Assembly: GCA_028015205.1 (NCBI GenBank)
Contig: CM051521.1
Span: 90,744,513 to 90,808,512 of the forward strand
Direction of reading: 5' to 3'
From: Mytilisepta virgata
Taxonomy: Eukaryota; Mollusca; Bivalvia; Mytilida; Mytilidae
Length of the DNA stretch: 64,000 nucleotides
Shown here: positions 1 through 10,440 of the stretch, one piece after another
How positions within the stretch are numbered: position 1 is the first letter of the stretch
Layout of the letters: each line of letters begins with the position of its first letter
Notes under the pieces: model-generated
Told to the model about the DNA's origin: nothing
Seen by the model: only the letters and a program-made list of their open reading frames with translations
The model's database searches: none
Program-made: the position numbers and the translations under genes

Positions 1-199
1 GCATTTCATCATTAAAACAATTTGATAATAATTATGTAATTGAGAACTTCAAGTAAATAGTTTAAAATATTATTAAGTTGTACGATTTGGAGGTTTAATC
101 CTGATTCTCCCACTTTTAATTACACCAATTAACAAATAGTCACATAAACAAAAACTCAAAGGAACTGTCCTATTTAAAAGACTAAAATTTCATTTAATA

Positions 200-352
200 C
201 CTGTGTGCTGGGACTACATTTCATATTTTGTAAATACATGTACCAATATGTTTGGAGGGTCATAATAATTTGTGTTTTTCAACACATCTGGGGTTTTGTA
301 AAGTTTTGTGGTTCTTGTTTTTTTTTCCAGTTGATAATTTCTTTTAATTAAG
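200..352. repeat. Left unit of a local tandem repeat, interrupted by the retrotransposon
   Basis: This stretch (TTTCATATTTTGTAAATAC, then GGAGGGTCATAATAATTTG, then a T-rich tract and CAGTTGATAAT) reappears with small changes at about 6440-6575, beyond the LTR element. A third unit begins at about 6576, so the host site was a tandem array with a period near 189 bp. Positions 1-199 are AT-rich with nothing recognisable. Confidence 0.75.
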
Positions 353-961
353 TGTTATGATATTGTAATTATTATATTTATTTATCTTGGCCTGGTTTGT
401 TTTGTGTGGCCTTGTGACGTGTATAATGTGTTTACATAATACTTATAGTTGTTTACCAAATAATGTTATAACTGCGCAGTTTAGAAATCACTGGAACAAT
501 AATGGATACTGGTGGAATGACTAGAACTTTCTATTTGACTTACGTAATAATTATGGTGTGATTCGAACTTCTACCGTATTCCAGAAGTTTCCGTTCTACA
601 GTATATATATGGACACGAAAGTTAAACTTGCAGAGCATAGCATATTGGACCGTACATAGACATTCTTGTGTTCTCAGCTGTTGGATTTATTTACGTTTCA
701 TACATCGTACTTGACAGACTGTTATTTTCATTACATCATACTAGATTGTGACTGATTGGATATAATATTCCGTTTGGATTCAGGCAACAGTGACTAGAAT
801 TCCGGATCAAGAAAAAACAGGATTTTGAACAGTTAAGTTGACATTTTAGTTTTTTTTGTAATATTTTTGTAAACTTTGTATATATAATAAATCTTGTTAA
901 ATTTTATTATTGATTTGTGTCTTTTGTTGGCTACATTTTAAAGGTGATTTCGGCCGTAACA
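353..961 (+). repeat. 5' LTR
   Basis: Starts TGTTATGATA and ends GGCCGTAACA. It holds a TATA-like run at 601-610 and AATAAA at 886-891, so U3, R and U5 fit in the usual order. It matches 5778-6386 at every position compared except 567. Confidence 0.95.
601..610 (+). promoter_or_regulatory. Probable LTR TATA box
   Basis: GTATATATAT lies 249 nt into the LTR and about 280 nt upstream of the AATAAA signal, a plausible place for the U3 core promoter. The identical run sits at 6026-6035 in the 3' LTR. Function is inferred from position only. Confidence 0.5.
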
Positions 962-966
962 GAAAT

Positions 967-984
967 TGGGGGCTCGTCTCGGGA
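967..984 (+). other. Primer-binding site, tRNA-Pro-like
   Basis: TGGGGGCTCGTCTCGGGA starts 5 nt after the 5' LTR. The first 12 bases are complementary to the conserved 3' end of proline tRNA (acceptor strand plus C and CCA). Pairing beyond that depends on the host tRNA sequence, which is not in the window. Confidence 0.75.
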
Positions 985-1050
985 GAACGTTAATATCTTA
1001 ATAATTTTTTTCAGTATTTTTATTAGAATTAGCCAACAAAATTCTACAAA

Positions 1051-4000
1051 ATGGAATTTGATGCTGGTAAATTTTTGAAAACGCCAGACCTGGAAGGGTT
1101 TGATAAATTAAAGAAAGAAGAATTAGTGTTGCTTGCTAAACATCTAAAAATAGATTTTAGAACATCTATGAGAAAACAAATTATAAAAAATTTGGTAATA
1201 GACAATTTAGTTGATTTAGAAATTTTTGGTGAAGAGGCTCTTGACCTCAAGGTCGAAAAAGTTGATGCTTTCAAATTAAAACAGCTTGAATTAGAACACG
1301 AACTTAAATTAAAACAATTAGAAAAAGAAGAAAAACAATTACAGGCAGAACTTGAAATGAGAGAAAGGTTAGAGATGGAGAAAATAAAAATAGAAATAGC
1401 TAAAGTAGAAAGCAACACTAAGTCAAAATCAGAACAATTTGAGGCAGCAAAAAATATACGTTTGGTTCCCAAATTTTGTGAAAAAACGGTGGATAAATTT
1501 TTTCCACAATTTGAGAAAATTGCTCAAAATTTGAAATGGCCAAAGCCTTATTGGACTACAATGTTGCAAAGTGTTTTTGTGGGCAAGGCCGCTGAAATAT
1601 ACTCAGCACTTTCTTCAGAAAAAAGTTCTGATTATGACACTGTTAAACAGGAAGTTTTGAAAGCTTATGAGCTAGTGCCAGAAGCATATAGACAGAAATT
1701 TAGGTCTTATAAAAAGTTTGAAACACAAACCTATGTTGAATTTGCTAGGGAAAAAGAAGATTTATTTGATAAATGGCTTACGTCAAAGAAAATAGATAAA
1801 AATTTTGATAAATTAAGACAATTAATGTTATTAGAAGAGTTCAAGCAGTGTGTTAATTTAGACTTAAAAACACATTTAGATGACAAAACTGTTGAGACAT
1901 TGCAAGATGCAGCTGTTGTTTCCGATAATTATACCATTTCACATAAAAGGAGTTTCAAAGGTCAAAATTTTAATACTTCAAGCGGAAATTACAAAAATCA
2001 AAGCACTGAGCGTACTGATATTAAGCCTGTTGCACAGAATAAGAGTCCGTCTAGTTATAACATGTCTGGTCCAAAATTTGATACTTTTGAGAAGAAGTCA
2101 CTAACTTGTGCTTATTGTAAGAAAAATGGTCACCTGATGGCTGATTGTTTTAGACTCCAGAAGAAGAATGAAAGAGATCATAAGCCCAAGTCCAGTGCTT
2201 GTACGACACCCGTTGTTACCAATAAGTTGGAATGTCCTGCGAGTCAGGCTTTAAAGTCCAGTTTTTGTGATTACATGGAGGATTATAAGCCCTTTATGTC
2301 TGATGGGTTTGTTTCTATTGTTAATAATACTACTCCTCAGCCTATTAAGATTTTACGGGACACTGGAGCTTCTCAGTCTTTGTTGTTGGAAGGTATGTTG
2401 CCTTTGTCCGAGGAGACGTCCGTTGGTGCCTCCGTTTTGTTACGAGGTGTGGAGTTAGGTTGTATAGATGTTCCCCTCCATCGTATTTATTTGAAGTCAG
2501 ATTTAATTACTGGACCAGTTGTTGTGGGTGTTCGTCCTACACTCCCTGTTGAGGGTGTTTCATTATTGCTAGGAAATGATCTAGCTAGGAACAAAGTGGT
2601 TGCTGAACCAATTGTTACCAGTGAACCGGTGGTGGATGTTAAATCACCTGAAGATGATGCTGAACTGTATCCAGCTTGTGTTGTTACTAGGGCAATGGCA
2701 AGAAAACAACAAGATGAGGATTTACAAGAAGGCCAGTATGATTATTTGGACCTTTCTGACACTTTTCTTGCCGACATTGAAGGCCCCGGTACCTCAGAAA
2801 AGGCCATAATAAGACCACCTGGTACTAACAAACGTGTAATTATGCCATGGCCAGACGTGAACAGCCATTCATTAGACAAAAGAACATTTAGGGAAGAACA
2901 GAATAAAGACCCTGAGGTTCTTCAACTCTGCAAGAGGGCTCTACCACAAGAAGAAGCAGAAAAAGTGGCCGAATGTTACTACCATCAAGACGGCATTTTG
3001 ATGAGGAAGTGGAGGCCCCCTGATGCTATCCCAGAGGAAGAATGGAGAGTGGTATACCAAGTGGTGGTGCCTAAAGTCTATAGGCAAGAAATTATTGGTC
3101 TTGCCCATGACACCCCCTTGGCTGGACATTTAGGTATAAGGAAGACTTGCCTTAAGATCTTGCAACATTTCTACTGGCCCAGACTTAGAAATGATGTCAC
3201 AGAATACTGTAAATCATGCCATATATGCCAGGTTGTTGGCAAGCCTAACCAGAAAATACCACCAGCACCACTTCTGCCAATTCCAGCCTTTGAAGAACCT
3301 TTCAGCCGAGTGCTTATTGATTGCGTTGGACCTTTACCAAAGACCAAGACAGGAAATGCTTATTTATTAACGATCATGTGTACATCCACTCGCTTTCCTG
3401 AGGCTATTCCCTTAAGGAATATCAAGACACCAACTATTGTCAAAGCTCTTATCAAATTTTTCACATTAGTAGGACTTCCTAAGTCTATACAGTCCGACCA
3501 GGGTTCAAATTTTATGTCAGGTTTATTTCAGCAGGTCGTTTACCAGTTAGGGATTACTCAGTATAGATCAAGTGCTTATCATCCAGAATCTCAAGGTGCC
3601 TTAGAACGTTTTCATCAAACACTGAAGAACATGATTAGAACTTTTTGTCTTCAATTTGACAGGGACTGGGATGATGGTGTTCACTTTCTACTTTTTGCGG
3701 TCCGAGAGGCTGTTCAAGAATCCCTTGGTTTTAGCCCCTTTGAGTTAGTGTTTGGTCATACTGTAAGGGGACCTTTGAAATTGATTAAGGAAAAATGGCT
3801 TACTGAACACACTGACTTGAATCTTCTAGACTATGTATCTAGATTTAAAGAAAAATTGTATACTGCTTGTCAAATTGCTCAGAAAAACTTAAAAATTGTA
3901 CAGAATAAGATGAAAATATGGTATGATAAAGATGCCAGGGACAGAGTTTTTGAGCCTGGTGATAAGGTACTTGTATTTTTGCCAGTCCCTGGGCATCCTT

Positions 4001-5685
4001 TACAGGCTAAATACTGTGGTCCTTATACAATTGACAGTAAAATCAATGATTTGAATTATATTGTAAAAACTCCAGGTCGGCGTAAACAAAATAGAGTGTG
4101 TCACATTAATATGTTAAAACCATATTTTGAGCGTACTAATGAAGGTGAGAGTAAACCAGTTGCCACTTTAGCCATGGTTAAATCAGAGAACGATCATGAC
4201 AAACCAGATATAATTGAACCATCTTTTGATTCGAAGACTATGGAACAAACTGTTAGATTGAAAAATTCAGAAATTTTGTCAAATTTAGACTCAAAACTTG
4301 CACATCTGTCTTTCGATCGCAGTCAAAAATTGAAAACTTTGGTATTTTCTTTTAAAAATCTTTTTCCAGATGTGCCAAACAAAACCACTGCTGTTTGTCA
4401 TGATGTTGATGTAGGCGATGCTTCTCCAATTAAGCAACATCCTTACCGGCTCAATCCACTTAAACTTGATGTTATGAGACAAGAAATTAGATATATGCTT
4501 GACAATGATATTATTGAGCCGAGTAACAGTGAATGGAGCTCTCCTTGTCTTCTTGTGCCCAAACCAGATAAAACCTTTCGTTTCGTTACTGACTTCAGAA
4601 AAGTCAACTCAGTTTCAAAATCTGACTCCTATCCGATTCCAAGGATAGAGGATTGCATTGATAACATTGGACAATCAAAATTCGTAAGCAAATTTGATTT
4701 ATTAAAAGGTTACTGGCAGGTCCCCCTGACACCGAGAGCTCGTGAAATATCAGCTTTTGTCACACCAGACGGCTTATTTCAATATACTGTCATGCCGTTT
4801 GGTATGAAAAATGCTCCAGCTACGTTTCAAAGAATGATCAATAATGTTATAAAAGATTTAGACTGTTGTTATGCTTATATTGATGATCTTATTGTATGTA
4901 GTGATAGCTGGGAAGAGCATTTAACACATTTATATGATACTTTTGATAGATTGTCACAATCAAATTTGACTGTTAATCTTGCTAAAAGTGAATTTTGTAA
5001 GGCCACTGTTGATTATTTAGGGCACACAGTTGGCCAAGGTCAAGTGAAACCTATTATGGCTAAAGTGGATGCAATTACCAATTTTCCTCCTCCTACAAAT
5101 AAAAAACAACTTATGAGATATTTAGGCATGATTGGATTTTACAGAAAATTTTGTTCAAATTTTGCTACTGTTGTTCAACCATTGACTCATCTTTTACGAA
5201 AAGATTCTAAATTCATCTGGAGTGATAATTGTCAAAACTCTTTTGAAAAAAAAAGCAAATCACTTTTAATTAACAGTCCCGTTCTTATCACTCCAGACTT
5301 TAAAAAGCAATTCAAACTTGCCGTTGATGCAAGTGATGTAGGAGTTGGAGCCGTTTTATATCAAGAAACAGATGATAATGTTGAGAAACCTATATCATAT
5401 TTTTCCAAGAAATTAGATAAACATCAGAAAAATTATTCCACTATTGAAAAAGAATGTTTTGCACTGTTGTCTGCACTTCAACATTTTGATGTATATTTAA
5501 ATCCCACTATGCATCCTATTCTGGTTTATACTGATCATAATCCTCTCACCTTCATACATAAAATGAGAAACAAGAACCAGAGGTTGACTAGGTGGAGTTT
5601 ATTGTTACAGGAATATGATATTATTGTAAAACATATTAAAGGTAAAGATAATGTAATAGCAGATGCTTTATCTAGATCTTATTAA
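1051..5685 (+). CDS. Gag-Pol polyprotein, PR-IN-RT-RH order
   Basis: A single 1544-residue frame beginning at the first ATG after the primer-binding site. Residues about 60-125 are a Lys/Glu-rich coiled coil. Residues about 140-295 are capsid; 213-294 resembles the SCAN fold pattern. A zinc knuckle CX2CX4HX4C uses C353, C356, H361 and C366. The aspartic protease motif DTGAS is at 437-441. Integrase follows: zinc site H686/H693/C723/C726, catalytic D757, D816 and E852 (D,D35E), and a GPY module near 990. RT covers about 1115-1330 with YIDD at 1276-1279. RNase H runs from D1426 to the ADALSR end at 1537-1542. No stop or frameshift separates gag from pol, so the polyprotein would be cut by its own protease. 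All inspected catalytic residues are present, so the copy could be active. Confidence 0.96.
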   Translation: MEFDAGKFLKTPDLEGFDKLKKEELVLLAKHLKIDFRTSMRKQIIKNLVIDNLVDLEIFGEEALDLKVEKVDAFKLKQLELEHELKLKQLEKEEKQLQAELEMRERLEMEKIKIEIAKVESNTKSKSEQFEAAKNIRLVPKFCEKTVDKFFPQFEKIAQNLKWPKPYWTTMLQSVFVGKAAEIYSALSSEKSSDYDTVKQEVLKAYELVPEAYRQKFRSYKKFETQTYVEFAREKEDLFDKWLTSKKIDKNFDKLRQLMLLEEFKQCVNLDLKTHLDDKTVETLQDAAVVSDNYTISHKRSFKGQNFNTSSGNYKNQSTERTDIKPVAQNKSPSSYNMSGPKFDTFEKKSLTCAYCKKNGHLMADCFRLQKKNERDHKPKSSACTTPVVTNKLECPASQALKSSFCDYMEDYKPFMSDGFVSIVNNTTPQPIKILRDTGASQSLLLEGMLPLSEETSVGASVLLRGVELGCIDVPLHRIYLKSDLITGPVVVGVRPTLPVEGVSLLLGNDLARNKVVAEPIVTSEPVVDVKSPEDDAELYPACVVTRAMARKQQDEDLQEGQYDYLDLSDTFLADIEGPGTSEKAIIRPPGTNKRVIMPWPDVNSHSLDKRTFREEQNKDPEVLQLCKRALPQEEAEKVAECYYHQDGILMRKWRPPDAIPEEEWRVVYQVVVPKVYRQEIIGLAHDTPLAGHLGIRKTCLKILQHFYWPRLRNDVTEYCKSCHICQVVGKPNQKIPPAPLLPIPAFEEPFSRVLIDCVGPLPKTKTGNAYLLTIMCTSTRFPEAIPLRNIKTPTIVKALIKFFTLVGLPKSIQSDQGSNFMSGLFQQVVYQLGITQYRSSAYHPESQGALERFHQTLKNMIRTFCLQFDRDWDDGVHFLLFAVREAVQESLGFSPFELVFGHTVRGPLKLIKEKWLTEHTDLNLLDYVSRFKEKLYTACQIAQKNLKIVQNKMKIWYDKDARDRVFEPGDKVLVFLPVPGHPLQAKYCGPYTIDSKINDLNYIVKTPGRRKQNRVCHINMLKPYFERTNEGESKPVATLAMVKSENDHDKPDIIEPSFDSKTMEQTVRLKNSEILSNLDSKLAHLSFDRSQKLKTLVFSFKNLFPDVPNKTTAVCHDVDVGDASPIKQHPYRLNPLKLDVMRQEIRYMLDNDIIEPSNSEWSSPCLLVPKPDKTFRFVTDFRKVNSVSKSDSYPIPRIEDCIDNIGQSKFVSKFDLLKGYWQVPLTPRAREISAFVTPDGLFQYTVMPFGMKNAPATFQRMINNVIKDLDCCYAYIDDLIVCSDSWEEHLTHLYDTFDRLSQSNLTVNLAKSEFCKATVDYLGHTVGQGQVKPIMAKVDAITNFPPPTNKKQLMRYLGMIGFYRKFCSNFATVVQPLTHLLRKDSKFIWSDNCQNSFEKKSKSLLINSPVLITPDFKKQFKLAVDASDVGVGAVLYQETDDNVEKPISYFSKKLDKHQKNYSTIEKECFALLSALQHFDVYLNPTMHPILVYTDHNPLTFIHKMRNKNQRLTRWSLLLQEYDIIVKHIKGKDNVIADALSRSY

Positions 5686-5762
5686 AACACTGTATACATA
5701 CTATATATATATATATATTTTTGTATATATTGTTCATGAAGTTCTCGTTACACTCAAACTTC

Positions 5763-5777
5763 TTTTAAGGGGGGAGG
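5763..5777 (+). other. Polypurine tract
   Basis: TTTTAAGGGGGGAGG ends directly before the TG of the 3' LTR, the expected site of plus-strand priming. Confidence 0.85.
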
Positions 5778-6386
5778 TGTTATGATATTGTAATTATTAT
5801 ATTTATTTATCTTGGCCTGGTTTGTTTTGTGTGGCCTTGTGACGTGTATAATGTGTTTACATAATACTTATAGTTGTTTACCAAATAATGTTATAACTGC
5901 GCAGTTTAGAAATCACTGGAACAATAATGGATACTGGTGGAATGACTAGAACTTTCTATTTGACTTACGTAATAATTATGGTGTGATTCGAGCTTCTACC
6001 GTATTCCAGAAGTTTCCGTTCTACAGTATATATATGGACACGAAAGTTAAACTTGCAGAGCATAGCATATTGGACCGTACATAGACATTCTTGTGTTCTC
6101 AGCTGTTGGATTTATTTACGTTTCATACATCGTACTTGACAGACTGTTATTTTCATTACATCATACTAGATTGTGACTGATTGGATATAATATTCCGTTT
6201 GGATTCAGGCAACAGTGACTAGAATTCCGGATCAAGAAAAAACAGGATTTTGAACAGTTAAGTTGACATTTTAGTTTTTTTTGTAATATTTTTGTAAACT
6301 TTGTATATATAATAAATCTTGTTAAATTTTATTATTGATTTGTGTCTTTTGTTGGCTACATTTTAAAGGTGATTTCGGCCGTAACA
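5778..6386 (+). repeat. 3' LTR
   Basis: A 609-bp copy of the 5' LTR with the same length, one substitution seen (5992), TATA-like run at 6026 and AATAAA near 6311. It is followed by the target duplication TTAAG. Confidence 0.95.
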
Positions 6387-6640
6387 TTAAGAAAGTTCTT
6401 TTGGAGTCACTCATAAAAAATACAGACTACATTTTGAACATTTCATATTTTGTAAATACCAATATGATTGGAGGGTCATAATAATTTGTGTTCTTCAACA
6501 GATTTGGGGTTTTTGTAAAGTTTGGTAAAGTTTTGTCGTCCATGTTTTTTTTTCAGTTGATAATAATTTCTTTAATTAAGAAAGTGCTTTTGGAGTCAAT
6601 CATAAAAAATATAAAAAAATGAATGCCAAAGAGGTGGCGG
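6387..6640. repeat. Right units of the local tandem repeat
   Basis: TTAAGAAAGTTCTTTTGGAG begins at 6387 and recurs as TTAAGAAAGTGCTTTTGGAG around 6575, giving a period near 189 bp. Together with 200-352 this shows the retrotransposon landed inside a pre-existing tandem duplication. Confidence 0.75.
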
Positions 6641-7985
6641 GGCTGAAGTGTTGATAATGATTGATATAGCGCCGAACTAAGGGTTAAATTCATCTAAATT
6701 ATTGAATACGAAATACGTAAACTGTCCAATATATGAGCAAGGGAAAAACTAATTAGATTTAGAAAATCTTTATTATAAATTGAATGCAAAGTTTAAGTTA
6801 TAAATACGATTCCAAGAATAAATTAAGTTTGAATGAAATTATAGCTCGTGTGTCTTTTGTCCGTATAAAAAATAGATATGCATTCTTAAATTAAATTTTA
6901 TTTACAGTTTTTAATACGAAAAGCTATTACAAGAAGAAATATAACAATAGGACCGTGAAATGCTAAAACCTCCGTTTATGGTAGATCTTTTTTTGTCGTA
7001 AATGGTACATATCGTTTTAAAGAAATTTATTGGTATCGTATATAACACAACATCTGTACATGGTTCGTTACATCCTTTCGTTTGTTAACTCTTAGCTCCA
7101 AGTAGTGTACCGGATATGAACGAAATCCGCAAAAGATGATTGCCTACTTGGATTTTTACACAATGTACATGTATACGACCCCAAATATTTGTTGTCGTAT
7201 TAAAGAACGAGTCTGTTGTCGTCGTCGTTGGCGTCCGTATACAGTTAGGTTTCCGCTCATTTATCCCGCCTCTTTCTCAGACCTTAATCTCAAATATGAA
7301 AACGGTCGGCTATGCATCAAAATTTATGACAAGATAGACATTTTAATTTTGAGATTATAAATTTTCCACACTTCAGTAGTACTGTACCTGCTTCCCAGGC
7401 ATATGCAGTCTATACCTCTGAATTAATGCTAGTCGGAATTCCAAATAAGACATAAGCGTCTAAGTAGTAGACTGATGAATCAAGGGTATAAAAAAGCACG
7501 CATTCCCCGTTCCCAAAAACATTCTTTGGCAGATATCAAGACTTGATAGAAAAATATTTAGTTTCTATTTCACAATTTATAAAGGATAGACTTGTTGAAA
7601 TTCCTTGGGCTATGTTGACCACTGTTTACTGATGTGAATAATGAATCGGTTGTTGTGGCAGCTATACTCATTTTCGTAAATAACTCTGAATTATAGCACT
7701 TATCATAGTAGTGGGAGGTTTGATATGCCATAAAACCTGGTTTAACACGCCATTTTCATTTGAAAATGCCTGTACCAAGTCAGGAGTATGGCTGTTGCTT
7801 TCCAGTTGTTCTGGGTATTTGCGTAACTCCGGGCTTTGCCAGTTTATCGGACTTTGATTGTAACATTTCCCCTAGAGTTCCGTGTTTTGTTATGAAACTT
7901 TATTTACTTTTGTTCTATTGAACATTTTCTTATAATATATTACCACAATGGTCCCCCATAAGAAATACAGGTTGGGATTGATCTT
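6641..7985. other. Intergenic, no gene recognised
   Basis: AT-rich sequence with only short open frames lacking family motifs or codon-like composition. I see no exon, RNA gene or transposon ends here. Confidence 0.6.
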
Positions 7986-8400
7986 TTTTAAAATAGTTTT
8001 TCACAAACAATACAATAACAGTTTCTTCGGGCATTTTTGTGTAAATTTTGTAATTTCAGAGATAAAAGGGATTAAAGGGACTAAATTTAGCCATTTTTTA
8101 GGACACCTTTTTTCATCTGATTTCTGTTGGGTTTTTATTCTTTTAATTCATCTTGTTGAGTGCTTTCAGTAATATGTCAACATATTACCTTTATGTTTGG
8201 TTGTCGAGATATAAGGGGTTAAAGGTACTGAAAAGGCAATGTAGCCAGAAATGTTTATTTTCGATCTGATTCTTTTGGGGATTTTGTACTTTTAATTCAT
8301 CTTGATAAGTACTTTCATTGGTATATCAACATATATTTTTTCTATCTTTTATCATTTTCGAGATAAAAGGGATCAAAGTTAGCAATTTTGAAGAAAGCTA
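7986..8400. repeat. Diverged tandem repeat, period about 156 bp
   Basis: The block containing TTAATTCATCTTG, then a TATCAACATAT-like stretch, then GAGATAAAAGGG occurs around 8145-8226 and again at 8300-8386. The last part also occurs near 8060. Copies differ at many sites, so the array is old. Its length resembles the core units of the short hairpin-ended elements elsewhere in the window. Confidence 0.6.
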
Positions 8401-8739
8401 ATTTTTTTCCAGGTAGATCCAATATATTTTCATGTATATAACAATGTGTTTACACTTACTTCAACAGTTTTTTTGCGGTCATATCATGCTGTGGTTAGCA
8501 AAGCCCTTTATTAAATAGTGGTTTTATACCATATCTTTGGATACAATTTATTGGACACGTCAAACCTTATTGAAGAAAGTCGGAAAATCTAGATAATCCA
8601 TTGATAGAACCGCATCCCCTAAAACAAACTAATCTTAGTAATGTAACACTTGAATCGCCGTCGGTTTTAGAGAAATTTAGAAAAAATATATAGAATTTCT
8701 TAAAACTTATAGTAAATATGTAATGTGGTTTAAATGTGG

Positions 8740-9310
8740 TAAAAAGAAATTATTCGGGGCAAATCAGCCTGTCATTTTCGGTGTAGTCTACATACCACCA
8801 GAACATACAAACGAAGTAATCATCAGATAATCAATTAACTAGAACAAAAATATCTTTAATTTGCAAACGTATCTAACTATTTTTGCCTTCTGTGGGACTT
8901 TAATGAACGCACATCGAATGACAGCGATTTTGTTCAATTTGATGATAATAGGCATGACACTATCGAAATTTCAGAAAAAGTTTAGCCGAAAAAACTGTGA
9001 AATTTGTTTAGTAAAATGGTTAATTCCATCATTCTTTGCGGATGCGAGATATGGGGTTTTGGTAAAAACGACATGCTTGAGCGAATACAACTGAAGTTTT
9101 TTAAAACCCTTTAGTATTTGAAGTCATCTACTCTAACTTTCATGATATATGGGGAACTTGGGAGAAACCCTATTGATATAGATATAAAAGTCCGTTGCGT
9201 TGCCTACTGGTCGCGGCTCGTAGCTGGCAAGGAAACAAAGATCTCAAATATATGATATAGGATTTCCTGAAAATTACACGAACAATACAATAACCAGTTG
9301 AGCTAGATCC
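8740..9310 (+). pseudogene. LINE (non-LTR retrotransposon) fragment, endonuclease plus ORF2 C-terminal parts
   Basis: Translated pieces in shifting frames resemble an APE-type endonuclease (FGVVYIPPE at about 8780, then a DFNART motif near 8890). They are followed directly by a C-terminal ORF2 stretch (ILCGCEIWGFGKNDMLERIQ near 9030, then YWSRLVAGKE near 9210). The reverse transcriptase between them is deleted and the frame is broken. The remaining C-terminal part continues at about 10441, after an unrelated insertion. I cannot name the clade. Confidence 0.65.
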
Positions 9311-9353
9311 ATTTAATTAATTCTTCAGAGATTACCAAATTAAAGTCAGTTTA

Positions 9354-9830
9354 CTACAGTTCAGCACAATTCCTGTTACGTTGAAGTATGTACAGTGTAT
9401 GACCACCTTGTGCGGCCAACACTGCACTGCAGTTCCTCGGCGTGACATTATTTCGTTGCATTGTCCGCCATTCCTGTTGCATTATTTGGCGGAGTTTATC
9501 GAGGGTCTGAGGCGGAGGTTGACGCTGGCGTTTATCCAGTTGCAATAGGTCCAATTGGTCTTCAAATGGATAAAGTCCGACAATTTGGAGGACCACAGTA
9601 GCACATTAATGTTATTCTGCTCAAGGTAGTCCATTGCTAAATGCACTGTGTGCGGCCTAACGTTCTGATGCGAAAATAACCCCCTCTGTCGATCCATTAC
9701 GTGGATGAGGTGTGGTTGGAAGAAATTCATCTCTGTACCTTTCAGCCTTTAGATTTCCAGGAACATGCAGAGTTCTGTTTTGCGGTCATTTGAGATCGCT
9801 GCCAACATCATAACACTCCTTCAACCGACG
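9354..9830 (-). pseudogene. Tc1/mariner-type transposase relic
   Basis: The minus strand encodes, in two frames, the C-terminal half of a Tc1-like transposase. Visible parts are a VPGNLKAERY-like stretch (about 9760), SHQNVRPHTVHLAMDYL with the catalytic-aspartate position occupied by N in the usual QDNARPHT motif (about 9660), QPPPQTLDKLRQ, and a terminal AAQGGHTLY. A frameshift separates the two parts near 9590, and the N-terminal DNA-binding half is not recognisable. It sits between the two halves of a LINE copy. Confidence 0.75.
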
Positions 9831-10440
9831 ATATCCACTTCCTGAACACAAGAGGAAGAAGAATGGTCATTACGACGCCTTTATACCAGTATTCTGCCAT
9901 CACGTTTCTGCAGAGGAAAGCGGAACTCGAAGCTGAACCGAATGCTACTCCAGTTTTGAAAAGTCCAGCCCCTCAATCTGTTGCAACACCGGACTCATTC
10001 ACGGTTGTGTGGTGGCGTCAATTTCAACTTCAATTTGGGACTCTACGCTAGAAGACGACAGATAAAGATTCTAATGGCAGGGTCCAACGTTGGGACGGCA
10101 GCATTTCATCTTAATGATAAAATTCAAACCTCAAACATGGTCATTTTATACGTTTTAACTAAGCATTTGAATTAACCACAAAGTACCCCTGAAAAAACGT
10201 TACTGAATTTTCACGGCGATATACGGGATATTCATTTTGCAGGGCCACTATACAGATCTGACAGAGAGCCAAATCTAATGAACATGCATTTAAAATTTGA
10301 AACTTACCTTAATAACATCAAAAATGAAATTGGTCATTTAATTTTACTTCGTTAATGGCAGAATTTGCATTTTGAAAAATAAAATTGGGTTATACTTTGC
10401 TTTTTTTTAACAGTGTATTTTGGACAAAAGTAATGCAATA

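Larger units (their letters stand above)
353..6386 (+). mobile_element. Full-length Gmr1-like Ty3/gypsy LTR retrotransposon
   Basis: A complete 6034-bp element. Two 609-bp LTRs (353-961 and 5778-6386) begin TG and end CA, and the element is flanked by the direct repeat TTAAG (348-352 and 6387-6391). A tRNA-Pro-like primer-binding site lies 5 nt inside the 5' LTR and a purine tract abuts the 3' LTR. One uninterrupted frame carries gag, protease, integrase, reverse transcriptase and RNase H in that order. By eye the LTRs differ at one site (A at 567, G at 5992), so the insertion is very recent. Integrase ahead of RT in a gypsy-type protein is the hallmark described for Gmr1-like elements; assignment to that clade is inference from gene order and motifs. 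No envelope gene is present. Confidence 0.95.

Noticed and set aside
1044..1472. 142-codon Ser/Phe-rich minus-strand frame
   Set aside because: Shadow of the Lys/Glu-rich coiled coil of gag on the opposite strand.
9863..10175. Two short + strand frames
   Set aside because: They lie across or just upstream of the minus-strand Tc1-like relic and show no family motif.
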